The translations under genes and the position numbers were made by a program. DNA of 64,000 bases from CAZDWZ01 sp964509425 (GTDB taxonomy: Bacteria > Bdellovibrionota_C > UBA2361 > SZUA-149 > CAZDWZ01): contig CAZDWZ010000004.1 in the NCBI GenBank assembly GCA_964509425.1, positions 124,001 to 188,000 on the forward strand, in the 5' to 3' direction. Of this stretch, positions 1 to 9,247 are shown piece after piece (the stretch's first letter is position 1; each line of letters begins with the position of its first letter). The notes under the pieces were generated by a model. That model was not told the DNA's origin and made no database searches. It saw nothing but the letters and a program-made list of their open reading frames with translations.

Positions 1-479
1 TTTCGGCAAAGTCGCCGGGACAGAAGCTCTCGCTTGCACCCGATGCCATCGGTCCCATAATTCCAATAGTACTCGCTGAGGCCGGAAACCTCATGATTGC
101 GAAAGGCTCCTATCTCGCGCACGGAGCCGACGTGACCCTGAACGCTAAGTTCTCCGGCTTTAAAGGAATGCTTGCCAAGAAGGGGATCTTTCTCCTCGAA
201 GCGTCCGGAGCAGGAACAGTATTTCTTACCGCCGCGGGTGAAATCCGCAGTGTGGTGCTCGCGCCGGAAGAAAAATTCGTCATCGACAATGATTTTGTGG
301 TCGCCTTCGAACAGACGGTGAGTTTCGAACTTGTGACGGCGTCAAAAGGCGTCTCGGATTCTATACTCTCGGGCGAAGGACTAGTGAATCGTTACACCGG
401 TCCGGGTCGCGTTTATTTCCAGAGTCGAGCGAAAGCGAGGCCCGGGTTCTTCAGCACGATGATGAACACAGTTACCTAA
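1..479 (+). CDS. AIM24-family protein (5' end outside window)
   Basis: The frame is open from base 3 to the TAA at 477-479, so the gene starts upstream of the window; the internal ATG at 93 is not needed as a start. The visible 158 residues fit the C-terminal half of the AIM24/TIGR00266 beta-sandwich family: a stretch reading PIIPIVL, then LMIAKGSYLAHG, a glycine-rich GAGTVFL, and IDNDFVVAFE. In bacteria these are cytosolic beta-rich proteins of uncertain role. No metal-binding or catalytic residues stand out. The next gene lies 138 bases downstream on the same strand and an operon is not evident. The family call is good; the function is unknown. Confidence 0.75.
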   Translation, partial: SAKSPGQKLSLAPDAIGPIIPIVLAEAGNLMIAKGSYLAHGADVTLNAKFSGFKGMLAKKGIFLLEASGAGTVFLTAAGEIRSVVLAPEEKFVIDNDFVVAFEQTVSFELVTASKGVSDSILSGEGLVNRYTGPGRVYFQSRAKARPGFFSTMMNTVT

Positions 480-617
480 TGTTTTCTTCGCGACTTGTGG
501 ATTGATCGCCACCGTTCTCGTTTTAGCACCTTTGAGCAGTTCGTCGAGCTGAAGGTTGTCTGCCGGCGTTTCGATCTGTTGAAATGGTTTTGGATATAGC
601 AGGTGAAGGATCGATGT

Positions 618-1868
618 ATGGAAACGTCCGGGGTTAAAGTACCGACACGAGAGAAGCTCCTCGGAGAATACCAACGCGCTGAGTCGCTCAGCAAAATGTG
701 GCTCGCCGGAGAGGCCCTTTTCATGCTTTTTGCGATCATGTTTCTGCGTTCTGAACTCATCACGCATAACCCAGCAGAGGCAGCGATCGTTTTTTGCGTC
801 TCCTTCCTCCCCACGGTGTTTTCCTTTTTGTATCTCGCGGCTCAAAAGCGAAAGCGGATAGAAGATCTTCGGGCAGAAGTGCGCTTCGGTTCGCTCGGCA
901 AACAAGACATCATCGAAGCGGTTTCCAGCGTCTTTCAGAAAATGGGACTTCCGCAAGATGCTGCCGTTGTCTACGTGACCGGCGACAAGAACGTAAACGC
1001 CTATGCCGTTTCAGCCGGCTTCGGGTTCCTTTCGAAAAAGATGCGGCAGGTGATTCTCAATCGTGCCACGCTCCATTCGCTCGATAAAGAAGAGTTGCGC
1101 ACAGTCATCGCCCACGAGTTGGCACACATCTATCGCTATCCCATGACGTTTTATCGAGCTGCTTTGCTCCGTAGCCTCTTGGTGGGCTTGGTCGGAGTCG
1201 CAATCTGGTCACGCATCCCGAGTGCAATTGTCGTTATCATCATTCTCGGCGTGTATCAGTGGGTGTTGAACCTGGTATTCGGCAAATACTCCCGAACGAT
1301 AGAGTATCTCTGTGATGATTGTGGCGCCGAGATCGGGGGTATCGAACCGGCACTTCGAGCGGAGTTTCGGGTGTCTCAGCATCAACGAACGCTCTCAAGG
1401 GCATACCTTGTTGCGCTCGAGCAGAAACTCCAAGGTGCTCCAATCTCAGCAAAACAGCTCCAACAAGTCATTGAAGACTCAATGACCTTCGATCCGACTT
1501 CCGCTGAGGCGCTTGAGAAGGAGGTAAACCTCCGTCTCCAGAAAAAGACCGCAGCAGCAAACGAGAGCTTCGTTCAGCACTTCAAATCGACAGTCTTCAA
1601 TGACTCTTACGAGGCAATCGAGCAACTGGAAGAAGAGTTAGAAAATCTGAAAGCCGCCGAAAAGGTGGAAACAGTGCCGCTCCCGACCGGTCCTGAGTTC
1701 GAGCCCGCACTCTCATTTCGTTGGTTTAAGGAACTGGTGTCTCGGCTCAATCAAGAGCCGAATAAGCCGTTATTTGCAATTCCGAATGACATCACTGACG
1801 ACGACAGCTCGCACCCTTCGCCGAAAAAGCGGATCGTGTATCTCTGGAATACGTATTGCGGTGCTTAA
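618..1868 (+). CDS. M48-family membrane zinc metallopeptidase
   Basis: Predicted membrane-bound metallopeptidase of the HtpX/Ste24 type. Two hydrophobic segments sit near residues 28-45 and 55-75 and a longer hydrophobic hairpin near 186-220. The zinc motif HELAH is at about 166-170, and the third-ligand region EYLCDDCGAE is at about 229-238, where family members usually read EyxAD. A hydrophilic, partly helical C-terminus of about 180 residues follows. A GTG at 603 is in frame, but the ATG at 618 has GAAGGA seven bases upstream and is preferred. HtpX homologues degrade misfolded membrane proteins; the substrate here is unknown. The cysteines inside the third-ligand region are unusual. Confidence 0.8.
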   Translation: METSGVKVPTREKLLGEYQRAESLSKMWLAGEALFMLFAIMFLRSELITHNPAEAAIVFCVSFLPTVFSFLYLAAQKRKRIEDLRAEVRFGSLGKQDIIEAVSSVFQKMGLPQDAAVVYVTGDKNVNAYAVSAGFGFLSKKMRQVILNRATLHSLDKEELRTVIAHELAHIYRYPMTFYRAALLRSLLVGLVGVAIWSRIPSAIVVIIILGVYQWVLNLVFGKYSRTIEYLCDDCGAEIGGIEPALRAEFRVSQHQRTLSRAYLVALEQKLQGAPISAKQLQQVIEDSMTFDPTSAEALEKEVNLRLQKKTAAANESFVQHFKSTVFNDSYEAIEQLEEELENLKAAEKVETVPLPTGPEFEPALSFRWFKELVSRLNQEPNKPLFAIPNDITDDDSSHPSPKKRIVYLWNTYCGA

Positions 1869-1912
1869 CCATCCGAAAGAAACAGCGGGATCTTGAATGG
1901 ACGTCCCAGACG

Positions 1913-2371
1913 CTATCCGCGGAAGAGCAACTCACAAACGGCTCTCAACGAGCGCGGAGCTTTGCGTGGATCCTTTGCGTAGCGATTGAGATACTCATCA
2001 ATCACCTGCGCTCGCTTGCCGCTTGCCGTATTATGCTCGCGAAGAGTCGCGAGCTCGCCGAAGTCCAGCCAAACGCCTTCGCATCCCGGACAAATATCTA
2101 TCTCGACTTCGCTCAACGAATCTTCAAGCTCGATTTTTAACCTTTTCCCCGCACAACGCGGACAATCTTTCGGACGATTCCGATCAACGACAACCTTCTG
2201 ATTCGTTAATGGCCGAAGCACCCGGCTATCGACCCGCTCATGAAGCTCATCGACGCGCTCGAGCTCGCCCGCGTCGAACCACACCCCGCCACAACTCTCA
2301 GTGCAGACGTCGACCTTCAATCCGTAGGCGGTGATTTCGCTGAGTTGAGAGGGGCAGGCCGGGCATTTCAT
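1913..2371 (-). CDS. Double zinc-ribbon (zf-TFIIB) protein
   Basis: A protein of 152 residues with two TFIIB-type zinc ribbons. The first uses C3/C6 and C23/C27 and ends GGVWFDAGELE. The second uses C70/C73 and C94/C97 and ends EGVWLDFGEL. The WhDxGEL signature after each second cysteine pair is typical of the zf-TFIIB family of small bacterial proteins. The C-terminal 45 residues are basic. The role is unknown; these proteins are presumed to bind metal and possibly nucleic acid. It converges on the M48 gene and has 185 bases in front of it before the divergent glycosyltransferase. Confidence 0.75.
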   Translation of the reverse strand: MKCPACPSQLSEITAYGLKVDVCTESCGGVWFDAGELERVDELHERVDSRVLRPLTNQKVVVDRNRPKDCPRCAGKRLKIELEDSLSEVEIDICPGCEGVWLDFGELATLREHNTASGKRAQVIDEYLNRYAKDPRKAPRSLRAVCELLFRG

Positions 2372-2556
2372 GCGCTTTCTCCAAATAGTTTCTGGCTCTA
2401 TTATCGGCCGTGATTCGGGAAAGCGGAAGGGGAAGTTTTAGCGTTCTTCGCCTTGTTCGAATGTGGCCAATCTCTCGTAAGCATGGCATTTTTACGGGGA
2501 ATGCCCGGTGAGTCCGGTGCTATACGATTCATCAGAGTGAGCATGGAGTCTAAACG

Positions 2557-3618
2557 GTGAACATCCTCGTCCTTGGAGTCCAGGTTCCCTTTACGCGAGG
2601 CGGCGCCGAAATTCTGCTCGATCGCCTCATTTCCGAGCTGCGTTCGCGAGGCCATTTTGCCGAGCTTGTACAAATTCCATTCTCCGCACTCCCCAAGGAA
2701 AAGATTCTTGACTCGATGAGTATTTGGCGTGCGTTAGATCTGCGCGCCTTCGCTGGGAAAGAAATTGATCTCGTGATTGGAAGTAAGTTCCCTTCATACT
2801 GCGCCGCTTTCCCGCGGAAGAAAGTATGGTTGATTCATCAGCACCGTCAAGCATACGAGCTCTACGGCACTCCCTTCGGTGATTTTGATACGAGTGAGAG
2901 CGACGAGTCACTTCGACAAATGATTGAGAAAGCCGACCTCACGAGCTTTCGCGAGTCGCTCGAGGTGTTTACCATTTCTGAAACGGTGACCGCTCGTCTC
3001 AAAAACTCTCTTGGGATCGACTCGGTAACGCTCGCTCCACCGCCACCACTTCTCGGGAAATATCGCCGCGGAAAAAAGGGGGATTATCTTCTCTCAGTCG
3101 GGCGATTGTGCAGTATCAAACGTCCCGATCTCCTGGTCCGCGCACTCTCTCGCATCGATCCGAGCTTGCGGGTAAAAATAGTCGGCACTGCCGACGAGCC
3201 CGGATACATGGAGCACTTGATGTTCGAGATCGAGCGAAGCCGTTTAGAGCGGCGAGTCGACCTTCTTGGGCGGGTGAGCGAAGAAGATCTCATCGATCTC
3301 TACGCGAATGCTTTTGCGGTTTTTTATGCACCGCATGATGAAGATTATGGATTCGTGACGCTCGAGGGACTTTTGTCAGGAAAGCCCGTTATCACGGCCG
3401 AGGACAGCGGTGGGGTATTGAACTTCATCACACACGAGTCAAACGGTCTCGTGGCCCGGGCCGACGAAGAAGGAATTGCTTCGGCCGCAAATCGCCTTTT
3501 AGACGAGTCCCTGTATACAAAACTCGTCGTGGGCACGGAAACGCCCGTCCAGTTCGCGACTTGGGATGAGATCGTCGACCGTCTTACGAACGAAGCAGTT
3601 CCAGCGAAAGCCGGATAA
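2557..3618 (+). CDS. GT4-family glycosyltransferase
   Basis: GT-B fold glycosyltransferase of 353 residues, cytosolic or membrane-associated, using an activated sugar. The N-terminus MNILVLGVQVPFTRGGAE is the usual first beta strand plus glycine loop. The C-terminal half carries the donor-site pattern EDYGFVTLEG near residues 262-271 followed by GKPVI, which is the E-x7-E motif of GT4. It opens the polysaccharide cluster. Its last 35 bases overlap the 3' end of the convergent GT2 gene. Donor and acceptor cannot be told from sequence. Confidence 0.85.
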   Translation: MNILVLGVQVPFTRGGAEILLDRLISELRSRGHFAELVQIPFSALPKEKILDSMSIWRALDLRAFAGKEIDLVIGSKFPSYCAAFPRKKVWLIHQHRQAYELYGTPFGDFDTSESDESLRQMIEKADLTSFRESLEVFTISETVTARLKNSLGIDSVTLAPPPPLLGKYRRGKKGDYLLSVGRLCSIKRPDLLVRALSRIDPSLRVKIVGTADEPGYMEHLMFEIERSRLERRVDLLGRVSEEDLIDLYANAFAVFYAPHDEDYGFVTLEGLLSGKPVITAEDSGGVLNFITHESNGLVARADEEGIASAANRLLDESLYTKLVVGTETPVQFATWDEIVDRLTNEAVPAKAG

Positions 3619-5713
3619 AGGCGCGGGCGCTTTCCATCTCGACCTTGCCTCCGCGAGAAGTCAGCCGAGAGAAAAGAGCGAGGAGCGCGTAAGCGATACC
3701 TCGACCGAGGAGCGCGAGCGGAACCAAAACTCGTAACGCAGCGAACTCGAAAGTGCTCCCGTGCTTCCGCCAGTAGCGAAGAAGATTTCGATACCAGTAA
3801 CGTGCGAAAGCTTCCGGAGACAATCTCTCCTTCGTCACGCCTCCGATGTGCTCGGCGGTCGCTCCTGCGGTCACGGCTGCCGAAGAGCCGTTTTGGACAA
3901 GGCGTTTACAGAAGTCCACGTCCTCGAACCACGCCGGATAAAAGCTCGCGTCAAAACCACCAAGGTCTCGAGCGGTAGAAGCGCGAAGAAGTAAACACGC
4001 CCCCGCAGGCTGTTCGACGATGAGCGGTCGGTCAGGTTGCTCTGCCGGCAGCGCCGGAACGGGAGGAACGCCCTCGATATAGGCCTTCACCCACGGGTCG
4101 TCATCCTGCCGGTAATGCGCAGACCAAGGATTTTTCGGCCAAATCCGGTGCAGGAGGGCGAGTTCGACGAGAGTCGAAATCAGGCTGGGAAATCTCCGCG
4201 TGGTGAACCCATGCTGCCGACTGCCATCTGGGTTGATGAGAACGGGCGACACCGCGCCAAGTCCCTGAAAGCGGTTTAGCGACTCCACAAGATGAACCAG
4301 GCTCTCCGATGAGAGTCGTATGTCGGGATTCAGAATGAGGAGCGCATCACAATCCGAGCCGAAGAGTGCCGCATTCACGGCACCTGCAAACCCTAAGTTT
4401 TCTGGATGACGCCGAAGCTCCACTTTGGGCGAAGGGGAAATGTCGAACGCCTGGGTGCTTCCTTCCGGAGAATTATCGATAATTGAAAGCGTGAGTTGGA
4501 AGGGAAGGGACTCCGAATCTCTGAGTAAAGACTCAATGCAAATCGTCGCATGGTCCTTTGTGCCATACGAAATCACCGCTCCATGGACGCTTTGAATAAA
4601 TTTCGGAGACTCACTCGCGGTTCTATCCGGAAATGCGGCGAGGGCGGGCTGAACAATTGGTTTTGAGGCGAACCAGCGCTTCATCCCGAGCATGGACTCA
4701 CGTCGTCGTCGGAAGAGCTCTCGACGTCTTCCGTAGGCACGGGGGAAAAGCGAGAGCGCTTGTCGGAGGCCCGGAATCGACTGGTGCTCACGAATCAGCA
4801 CTGCGAAGACGACCATCGCGTTCCGGAAAAATGCTGGGACTAGAAACGCGCCATGCGCTCGTAAACTGAGATTGTTTACCTGCAAAAGAAAGCGGTTCCT
4901 CACGCTCCATGAATTGATCTCCGCAGGAAGGCTTCCGCGCCGCTCGGGCACGACGCGCCGGACGTGGTACCCGACCGCAGAGGGTTCGAATCGTGTCTTC
5001 CATCCGAGCCACAGAAGCCGCCAAGAAACATCCGCGTCCTCTCGATACGCGAAGAATTCATCGTCAAAGAAAGGCAAGTGTTTTTCTGGCGAGGGATCCT
5101 CCTTGTCTCCAGCGAGAACCTCTGTTTGAGGCAAGGCCGCATCCAACAAACATTCGCGACGGTAGAGAGCGCAAGCTCCTGACGCTCCGAACACATACCC
5201 GGGTGACTCAAACACGGGAGAGTCGGGTTCCCCGCCTCCGCGATCGAGATGGCGAATTTCCGGAGTCATAAACATTCCGGCCGCATCAACGATCGAAGGA
5301 TTCAGCGGTTGAAGTGCAGAGTCGGCTCGCAATAATTTCGGACAGGCAGCTCCTGCTCGGGAATCACATTCGAGCGTGCGCACCAGAGTTTGCAAGCATG
5401 TCGGCGCGAGAGCCAAATCAGGATTGAGGACGAGCACATAGTCCGCTCCGGACTCCAATGCTCTTCCAAATCCCTGATTATGCGCCGTCGCGAAACCAAG
5501 GTTCTGCGAGTTCATCTTTAGCTGCACCTGATCGCGGAACTGAGACAACACCTCGTTTCGGGTCCCGTCCTCGGATGAATTATCGTAGATGCTGACAAAC
5601 AAGTTGTCGCCGAGGACAAACCCTTCCTGGCGGATTGCGGCACGGATGCACGGAGCGATCGTGTCGACGCTGTTAAAGGTCACAATCTGAATGAAGACCG
5701 TAGGTTTGGTCAT
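3584..5713 (-). CDS. Tandem (double) GT2-family glycosyltransferase
   Basis: A 709-residue protein made of two rhamnosyltransferase-like GT-A domains. Domain 1 (about 4-265) has the IVTFNS start, DNSSEDGT, the nucleotide-binding NPDL, and FAYREDADVSWR as the acceptor-side ED motif. Domain 2 (about 375-640) repeats the layout with VISYGTKD, DNSPEGST, NPDI and FEDVDFCKR. A linker of about 110 basic residues separates them. A hydrophobic stretch near 665-685 may attach the protein to the membrane. Fused GT2 pairs usually add two sugars in turn during O-antigen or exopolysaccharide assembly. It is the only gene in the block on this strand and overlaps the neighbouring GT4 gene tail to tail. Confidence 0.85.
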   Translation of the reverse strand: MTKPTVFIQIVTFNSVDTIAPCIRAAIRQEGFVLGDNLFVSIYDNSSEDGTRNEVLSQFRDQVQLKMNSQNLGFATAHNQGFGRALESGADYVLVLNPDLALAPTCLQTLVRTLECDSRAGAACPKLLRADSALQPLNPSIVDAAGMFMTPEIRHLDRGGGEPDSPVFESPGYVFGASGACALYRRECLLDAALPQTEVLAGDKEDPSPEKHLPFFDDEFFAYREDADVSWRLLWLGWKTRFEPSAVGYHVRRVVPERRGSLPAEINSWSVRNRFLLQVNNLSLRAHGAFLVPAFFRNAMVVFAVLIREHQSIPGLRQALSLFPRAYGRRRELFRRRRESMLGMKRWFASKPIVQPALAAFPDRTASESPKFIQSVHGAVISYGTKDHATICIESLLRDSESLPFQLTLSIIDNSPEGSTQAFDISPSPKVELRRHPENLGFAGAVNAALFGSDCDALLILNPDIRLSSESLVHLVESLNRFQGLGAVSPVLINPDGSRQHGFTTRRFPSLISTLVELALLHRIWPKNPWSAHYRQDDDPWVKAYIEGVPPVPALPAEQPDRPLIVEQPAGACLLLRASTARDLGGFDASFYPAWFEDVDFCKRLVQNGSSAAVTAGATAEHIGGVTKERLSPEAFARYWYRNLLRYWRKHGSTFEFAALRVLVPLALLGRGIAYALLALFSRLTSRGGKVEMESARAFIRLSLELLRS

Positions 5714-5941
5714 GGTTTACGGTGTACCCCGTGCGTTCCGTGGTCTCGTGCCGAAAGTTGCCCGGCAGGCAGATCGGCGACGGCAGCTCAGCAAAGAAAC
5801 TCCATCGGTGAATGGCCTTCAAATCACCCAAGAATCACTGAGCACGAGTTTCAACGTCGATTCCATAGCGGAAAGGCAGCGGAGTTGCTATAGGCTCCGG
5901 GAAGTTACGATTTCGCGAGCAAAGACCGCAGAGAGGACCGC

Positions 5942-6649
5942 ATGCAGGTGCAAGAAGGCGTCGGCAAAGAAGAAACTATATACCGTTCACGTTTCACGGA
6001 GCGCGAAGAAGGGAATCGCGAGGTCACCTGGAAAGTCCTTTGCCGGGATTTTTTCCAGCCATATGTTTCGCCCAATGACTGCGTCGTGGACATAGGTGCT
6101 GGTGACGGGCTCTTTCTGAAAAATATCCGTGCTCGGCGTCGCATCGCCGTCGACCTCAGTCCTCACGTGCATGATTTGTCACGCGTTGGAATCGAAGTCA
6201 TCGAGCGATCGGCCACGGAATTTCGTCCGCTCCTCACGGAGCAGCCGGATGTCATCTTTATGAGCAACTTTCTTGAACATCTTCCGGCAAAAAAGTTGGT
6301 GCTCGATGTCTTTGCTGAGTGTTTTTCCGCTTTGAAAGACGGCGGAGTGCTCATGATTCTTCAGCCGAACATCCGATACGTCGGCGTTAAATATTGGGAT
6401 TATATCGATCACCACATCGCGCTCACCGAAGAGAGTCTCCGCGAAGGGCTTCAAGTGTCCGGTTTTGAAATTATTCGTCTGATTCCGAGATTTCTACCGT
6501 ATACGGCGAAATCCCTCCTCGGACGATTTATGACTCCCGACCGTTGCGAAGACCTCGTTACGCTCTACTTGAAGAACCCCCTTGCCTGGAGGTTCCTGGG
6601 CGCTCAGACGTTTGTCCTCGCCCGTAAGCTCCCTGAGAAACTGGCGTAA
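5942..6649 (+). CDS. Class I SAM-dependent methyltransferase
   Basis: A 235-residue Rossmann methyltransferase. Motif I, VVDIGAGDGLFL, is at about residues 47-58, the acidic end of strand 2 is AVDLSP, and the post-II region reads VIFMSNFLEHLP, which matches Methyltransf_11/23. AGAGGA precedes the ATG by about five bases. Position at the head of a run of sugar-nucleotide and glycosyltransferase genes suggests methylation of a surface glycan or its precursor, but the substrate is not shown by the sequence. Confidence 0.8.
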   Translation: MQVQEGVGKEETIYRSRFTEREEGNREVTWKVLCRDFFQPYVSPNDCVVDIGAGDGLFLKNIRARRRIAVDLSPHVHDLSRVGIEVIERSATEFRPLLTEQPDVIFMSNFLEHLPAKKLVLDVFAECFSALKDGGVLMILQPNIRYVGVKYWDYIDHHIALTEESLREGLQVSGFEIIRLIPRFLPYTAKSLLGRFMTPDRCEDLVTLYLKNPLAWRFLGAQTFVLARKLPEKLA

Positions 6650-6845
6650 GAACTTTCGGGTTCGTGAAAAGTGTCACCGACAGTGCTGGCTCTGCGGTAA
6701 AAACCACATGGCCGGGGTGACATTCTCTCGGAGTTCGAGTATATACCGGCCCGCTCCGGGACATTAGGCGGCGGTTTATTCCTGCAAGCCTGCTCGACCC
6801 GGTTAATTCTCGTCTGCACAAGCTATATCGAACTATCGGAGTTCT

Positions 6846-8144
6846 ATGAAAAAGACGCCGTCTGAAAAGACCTTGTCTGGAAAATCCATTGCAATTATCG
6901 GCGGTTGCGGCCACGTAGGCTTGCCCTTGGGCGTAAAATTCGCACTCGCCGGCGCACGAACCACCCTGGTCGATATCGACAGTCGCGCGGTTGACCGCGT
7001 GAACTCCGGTAATTTTCCGTTCGTGGAGCGAGGAGGGGACGAACAGCTCAAGGAAGCTCTCGGTAAGGGTCTCTCAGCGACCACCGATCCGGGCACTTGC
7101 AAGGAATGCGACGTCGTCGTCTTCGTCACCGGCACCCCGGTTGATGAGCATTTGAACCCGAAGATTTCCGACGTCCTTCGTATTTTTGATGCATACAAGC
7201 GCCATTTCCGGCCGGGCACTCTGGTCATCATGCGCTCGACTTTGTTCCCTGGGACGATGGAACACCTCTACAACCGGGTCCAGGAGAGCAAGACGAACGT
7301 GCATCTCGCCTTCTGCCCGGAACGGGTTGCTCAAGGGGTCGCACTCGATGAAATTGATAACCTCCCTCAGATCGTTTCGGCGTTCGACGACGCAAGTTTC
7401 GAAGCGGCATACTCAGTGTTCGGAGCGCTCGCACCCGAAATCATCCGCCTCACTCCTCTCGAAGCGGAAATGACAAAGCTGATGGCGAACTCTTGGCGCT
7501 ATCTTGAATTTGCAATCGCGAATCAATTCTACATGATTGCCGAATCAAACGGCGTCGATTTCCAACGTATTTATCAGGCTATTCGCTACAAGTATCCGCG
7601 GGCCGGCGGCTATAAGTCACCAGGGCTTTCGGCCGGACCGTGCTTGTTCAAAGACACGATGCAGCTCGCAAGCTTCTTTGATCACCAGTTCTCGATGGGT
7701 CACTCTGCGATGTTGGTGAATGAAGGCCTCGCCTCGTTCATGGTCACCAAAGCGGCACAACTCATCGCGGGAGCCGAAGGGGCACCGAATGCGCCAGCGG
7801 CTAAGCCGAAGGGCTCTGGCGAGGGCCGAAACGAGATGTGGGGAAGAACCGTCGGAATTCTTGGGCTCTCATTCAAGGCGGATAACGATGATATCCGTGA
7901 ATCGCTCAGTTTCCGGGTGAAAAAGGCCTGCGAATTCCGTGGAGCAAAAACATTGTGCCACGATCCATATCTCCCGGAGATGAGCGTTCCGATGGAAAAG
8001 CTTCTGAGTGAGTGCGAGGTAGTGATCCTTTGCACTCCGCACGGAGAATACAAGTCTCTTAAGTTAAAACAGCCGGTGGTGGATGTTTGGGCGTTCTTCG
8101 GTAAGCCCGAGCTTGAAATTCTCCCGGGCACGAACGCCGTTTAA
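6846..8144 (+). CDS. UDP-sugar (UDP-glucose/ManNAc type) 6-dehydrogenase
   Basis: A 432-residue enzyme of the UDP-glucose/GDP-mannose dehydrogenase family, which oxidises C6 of a nucleotide sugar to the acid with NAD+. The N-terminal NAD domain has GGCGHVGLPLG near 18-28. The middle domain has the catalytic cysteine in AGPCLFKDT (Cys about 266) with LMANSWRY ahead of it. The C-terminal UDP-binding domain contains LGLSFKADNDDIRES. The start ATG has CGGAG five bases upstream. An insertion rich in Ala, Pro and Gly at about 310-330 separates the last two domains. The protein resembles the WecC/VpiA branch, but the exact sugar is uncertain. Confidence 0.88.
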   Translation: MKKTPSEKTLSGKSIAIIGGCGHVGLPLGVKFALAGARTTLVDIDSRAVDRVNSGNFPFVERGGDEQLKEALGKGLSATTDPGTCKECDVVVFVTGTPVDEHLNPKISDVLRIFDAYKRHFRPGTLVIMRSTLFPGTMEHLYNRVQESKTNVHLAFCPERVAQGVALDEIDNLPQIVSAFDDASFEAAYSVFGALAPEIIRLTPLEAEMTKLMANSWRYLEFAIANQFYMIAESNGVDFQRIYQAIRYKYPRAGGYKSPGLSAGPCLFKDTMQLASFFDHQFSMGHSAMLVNEGLASFMVTKAAQLIAGAEGAPNAPAAKPKGSGEGRNEMWGRTVGILGLSFKADNDDIRESLSFRVKKACEFRGAKTLCHDPYLPEMSVPMEKLLSECEVVILCTPHGEYKSLKLKQPVVDVWAFFGKPELEILPGTNAV

Positions 8145-8186
8145 TTTTTTTCAGATTATCGATTCATTTTTGTTGTTGGAGGAAGA

Positions 8187-9212
8187 ATGTCCAAGAAGAT
8201 TTTAGTTACAGGATCGGCCGGGTTCATCGGCGGGTATGTCGTACAAGAGCTGCTCGAAAACGGTTGGGAAGTTTACGGTATCGACAACTACTCAAAATAC
8301 GGTGAGATCGCGAAGAGCTATGATTCGCATCCAAAGTATCACTTCGTCCGCGGCGACGTAAAAAACACTGAACTCCTGAAAGAGATCGCAGAAGAGTGCG
8401 ATCAGCTTCTCGCAGGCGCTGCGATGATCGGCGGAATCAGCTATTTCCACGAATTCGCTTACGACCTTATCGCCGAGAACGAGCGAATTATCGCTTCGAC
8501 GTTTGACGCCGCGATTCACGCGCATAAGACCAAGAAGCTGAAGAAGATCACGGTCCTCAGCTCAAGCATGGTGTTTGAATCAGCGACTGTTTTCCCGACA
8601 CCGGAAGGCGCCCAGCTGACTTGCCCGCCGCCAATGAGCACGTACGGATTTCAGAAGCTCTCCTGTGAATATTTCGCGCGCGGCGCGTATCTCCAATACG
8701 GATTGCCATACACCATCGTGCGTCCGTTCAACTGCGTTGGAGTCGGTGAGCAACGTGCGCTTACGGACAAGGAAGTACTTTCCGGAAACGTAAAGCTGGC
8801 AATGAGCCACGTAGTTCCGGATCTGATTCAGAAGATCGTGAAGGGGCAAGATCCGCTTCACATCCTCGGAAGCGGCGGGCAAATTCGCCACTACACTTAT
8901 GGTGGCGATCTTGCACGCGGCATCCGTGTTTGTATCGAGCATCCTGCTGCGCTGAACGAAGATTTCAACGTATCGACCGAAGCTTCGACGAGTGTTCTCG
9001 AGCTTGCAGAAATGATCTGGAAGAAAATTAAGCCCGGCGTTCCTTTCCGTTACGTCAGCGACAAACCGTTCGAATACGATGTTCAAAAGCGTGTTCCGAA
9101 CTGCTTGAAAGCGAAGGAAATGCTCAGCTTCGAGGCGACCACCCCGCTCGAGACCATTCTCAATGAAGTCATTCCTTGGGTTGAAGAGCAAATCAAGATC
9201 GGCACGATTTAG
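8187..9212 (+). CDS. Extended SDR NAD-dependent epimerase/dehydratase
   Basis: A 341-residue nucleotide-sugar epimerase or dehydratase. The cofactor motif GSAGFIGG is at residues 8-15, acidic D36 follows strand 2 (GIDNY), and the catalytic pair is Y153 and K157 in YGFQK preceded by SSSM. GGAGGAAG precedes the ATG. It follows the nucleotide-sugar dehydrogenase by 42 bases and precedes a Dpm1-like transferase, so the three probably form one operon that makes and transfers one sugar. The epimerised position cannot be stated. Confidence 0.85.
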   Translation: MSKKILVTGSAGFIGGYVVQELLENGWEVYGIDNYSKYGEIAKSYDSHPKYHFVRGDVKNTELLKEIAEECDQLLAGAAMIGGISYFHEFAYDLIAENERIIASTFDAAIHAHKTKKLKKITVLSSSMVFESATVFPTPEGAQLTCPPPMSTYGFQKLSCEYFARGAYLQYGLPYTIVRPFNCVGVGEQRALTDKEVLSGNVKLAMSHVVPDLIQKIVKGQDPLHILGSGGQIRHYTYGGDLARGIRVCIEHPAALNEDFNVSTEASTSVLELAEMIWKKIKPGVPFRYVSDKPFEYDVQKRVPNCLKAKEMLSFEATTPLETILNEVIPWVEEQIKIGTI

Positions 9213-9247
9213 AGATCTTTCGGTCGTAGAAACTGCAAGGGGTAGAG

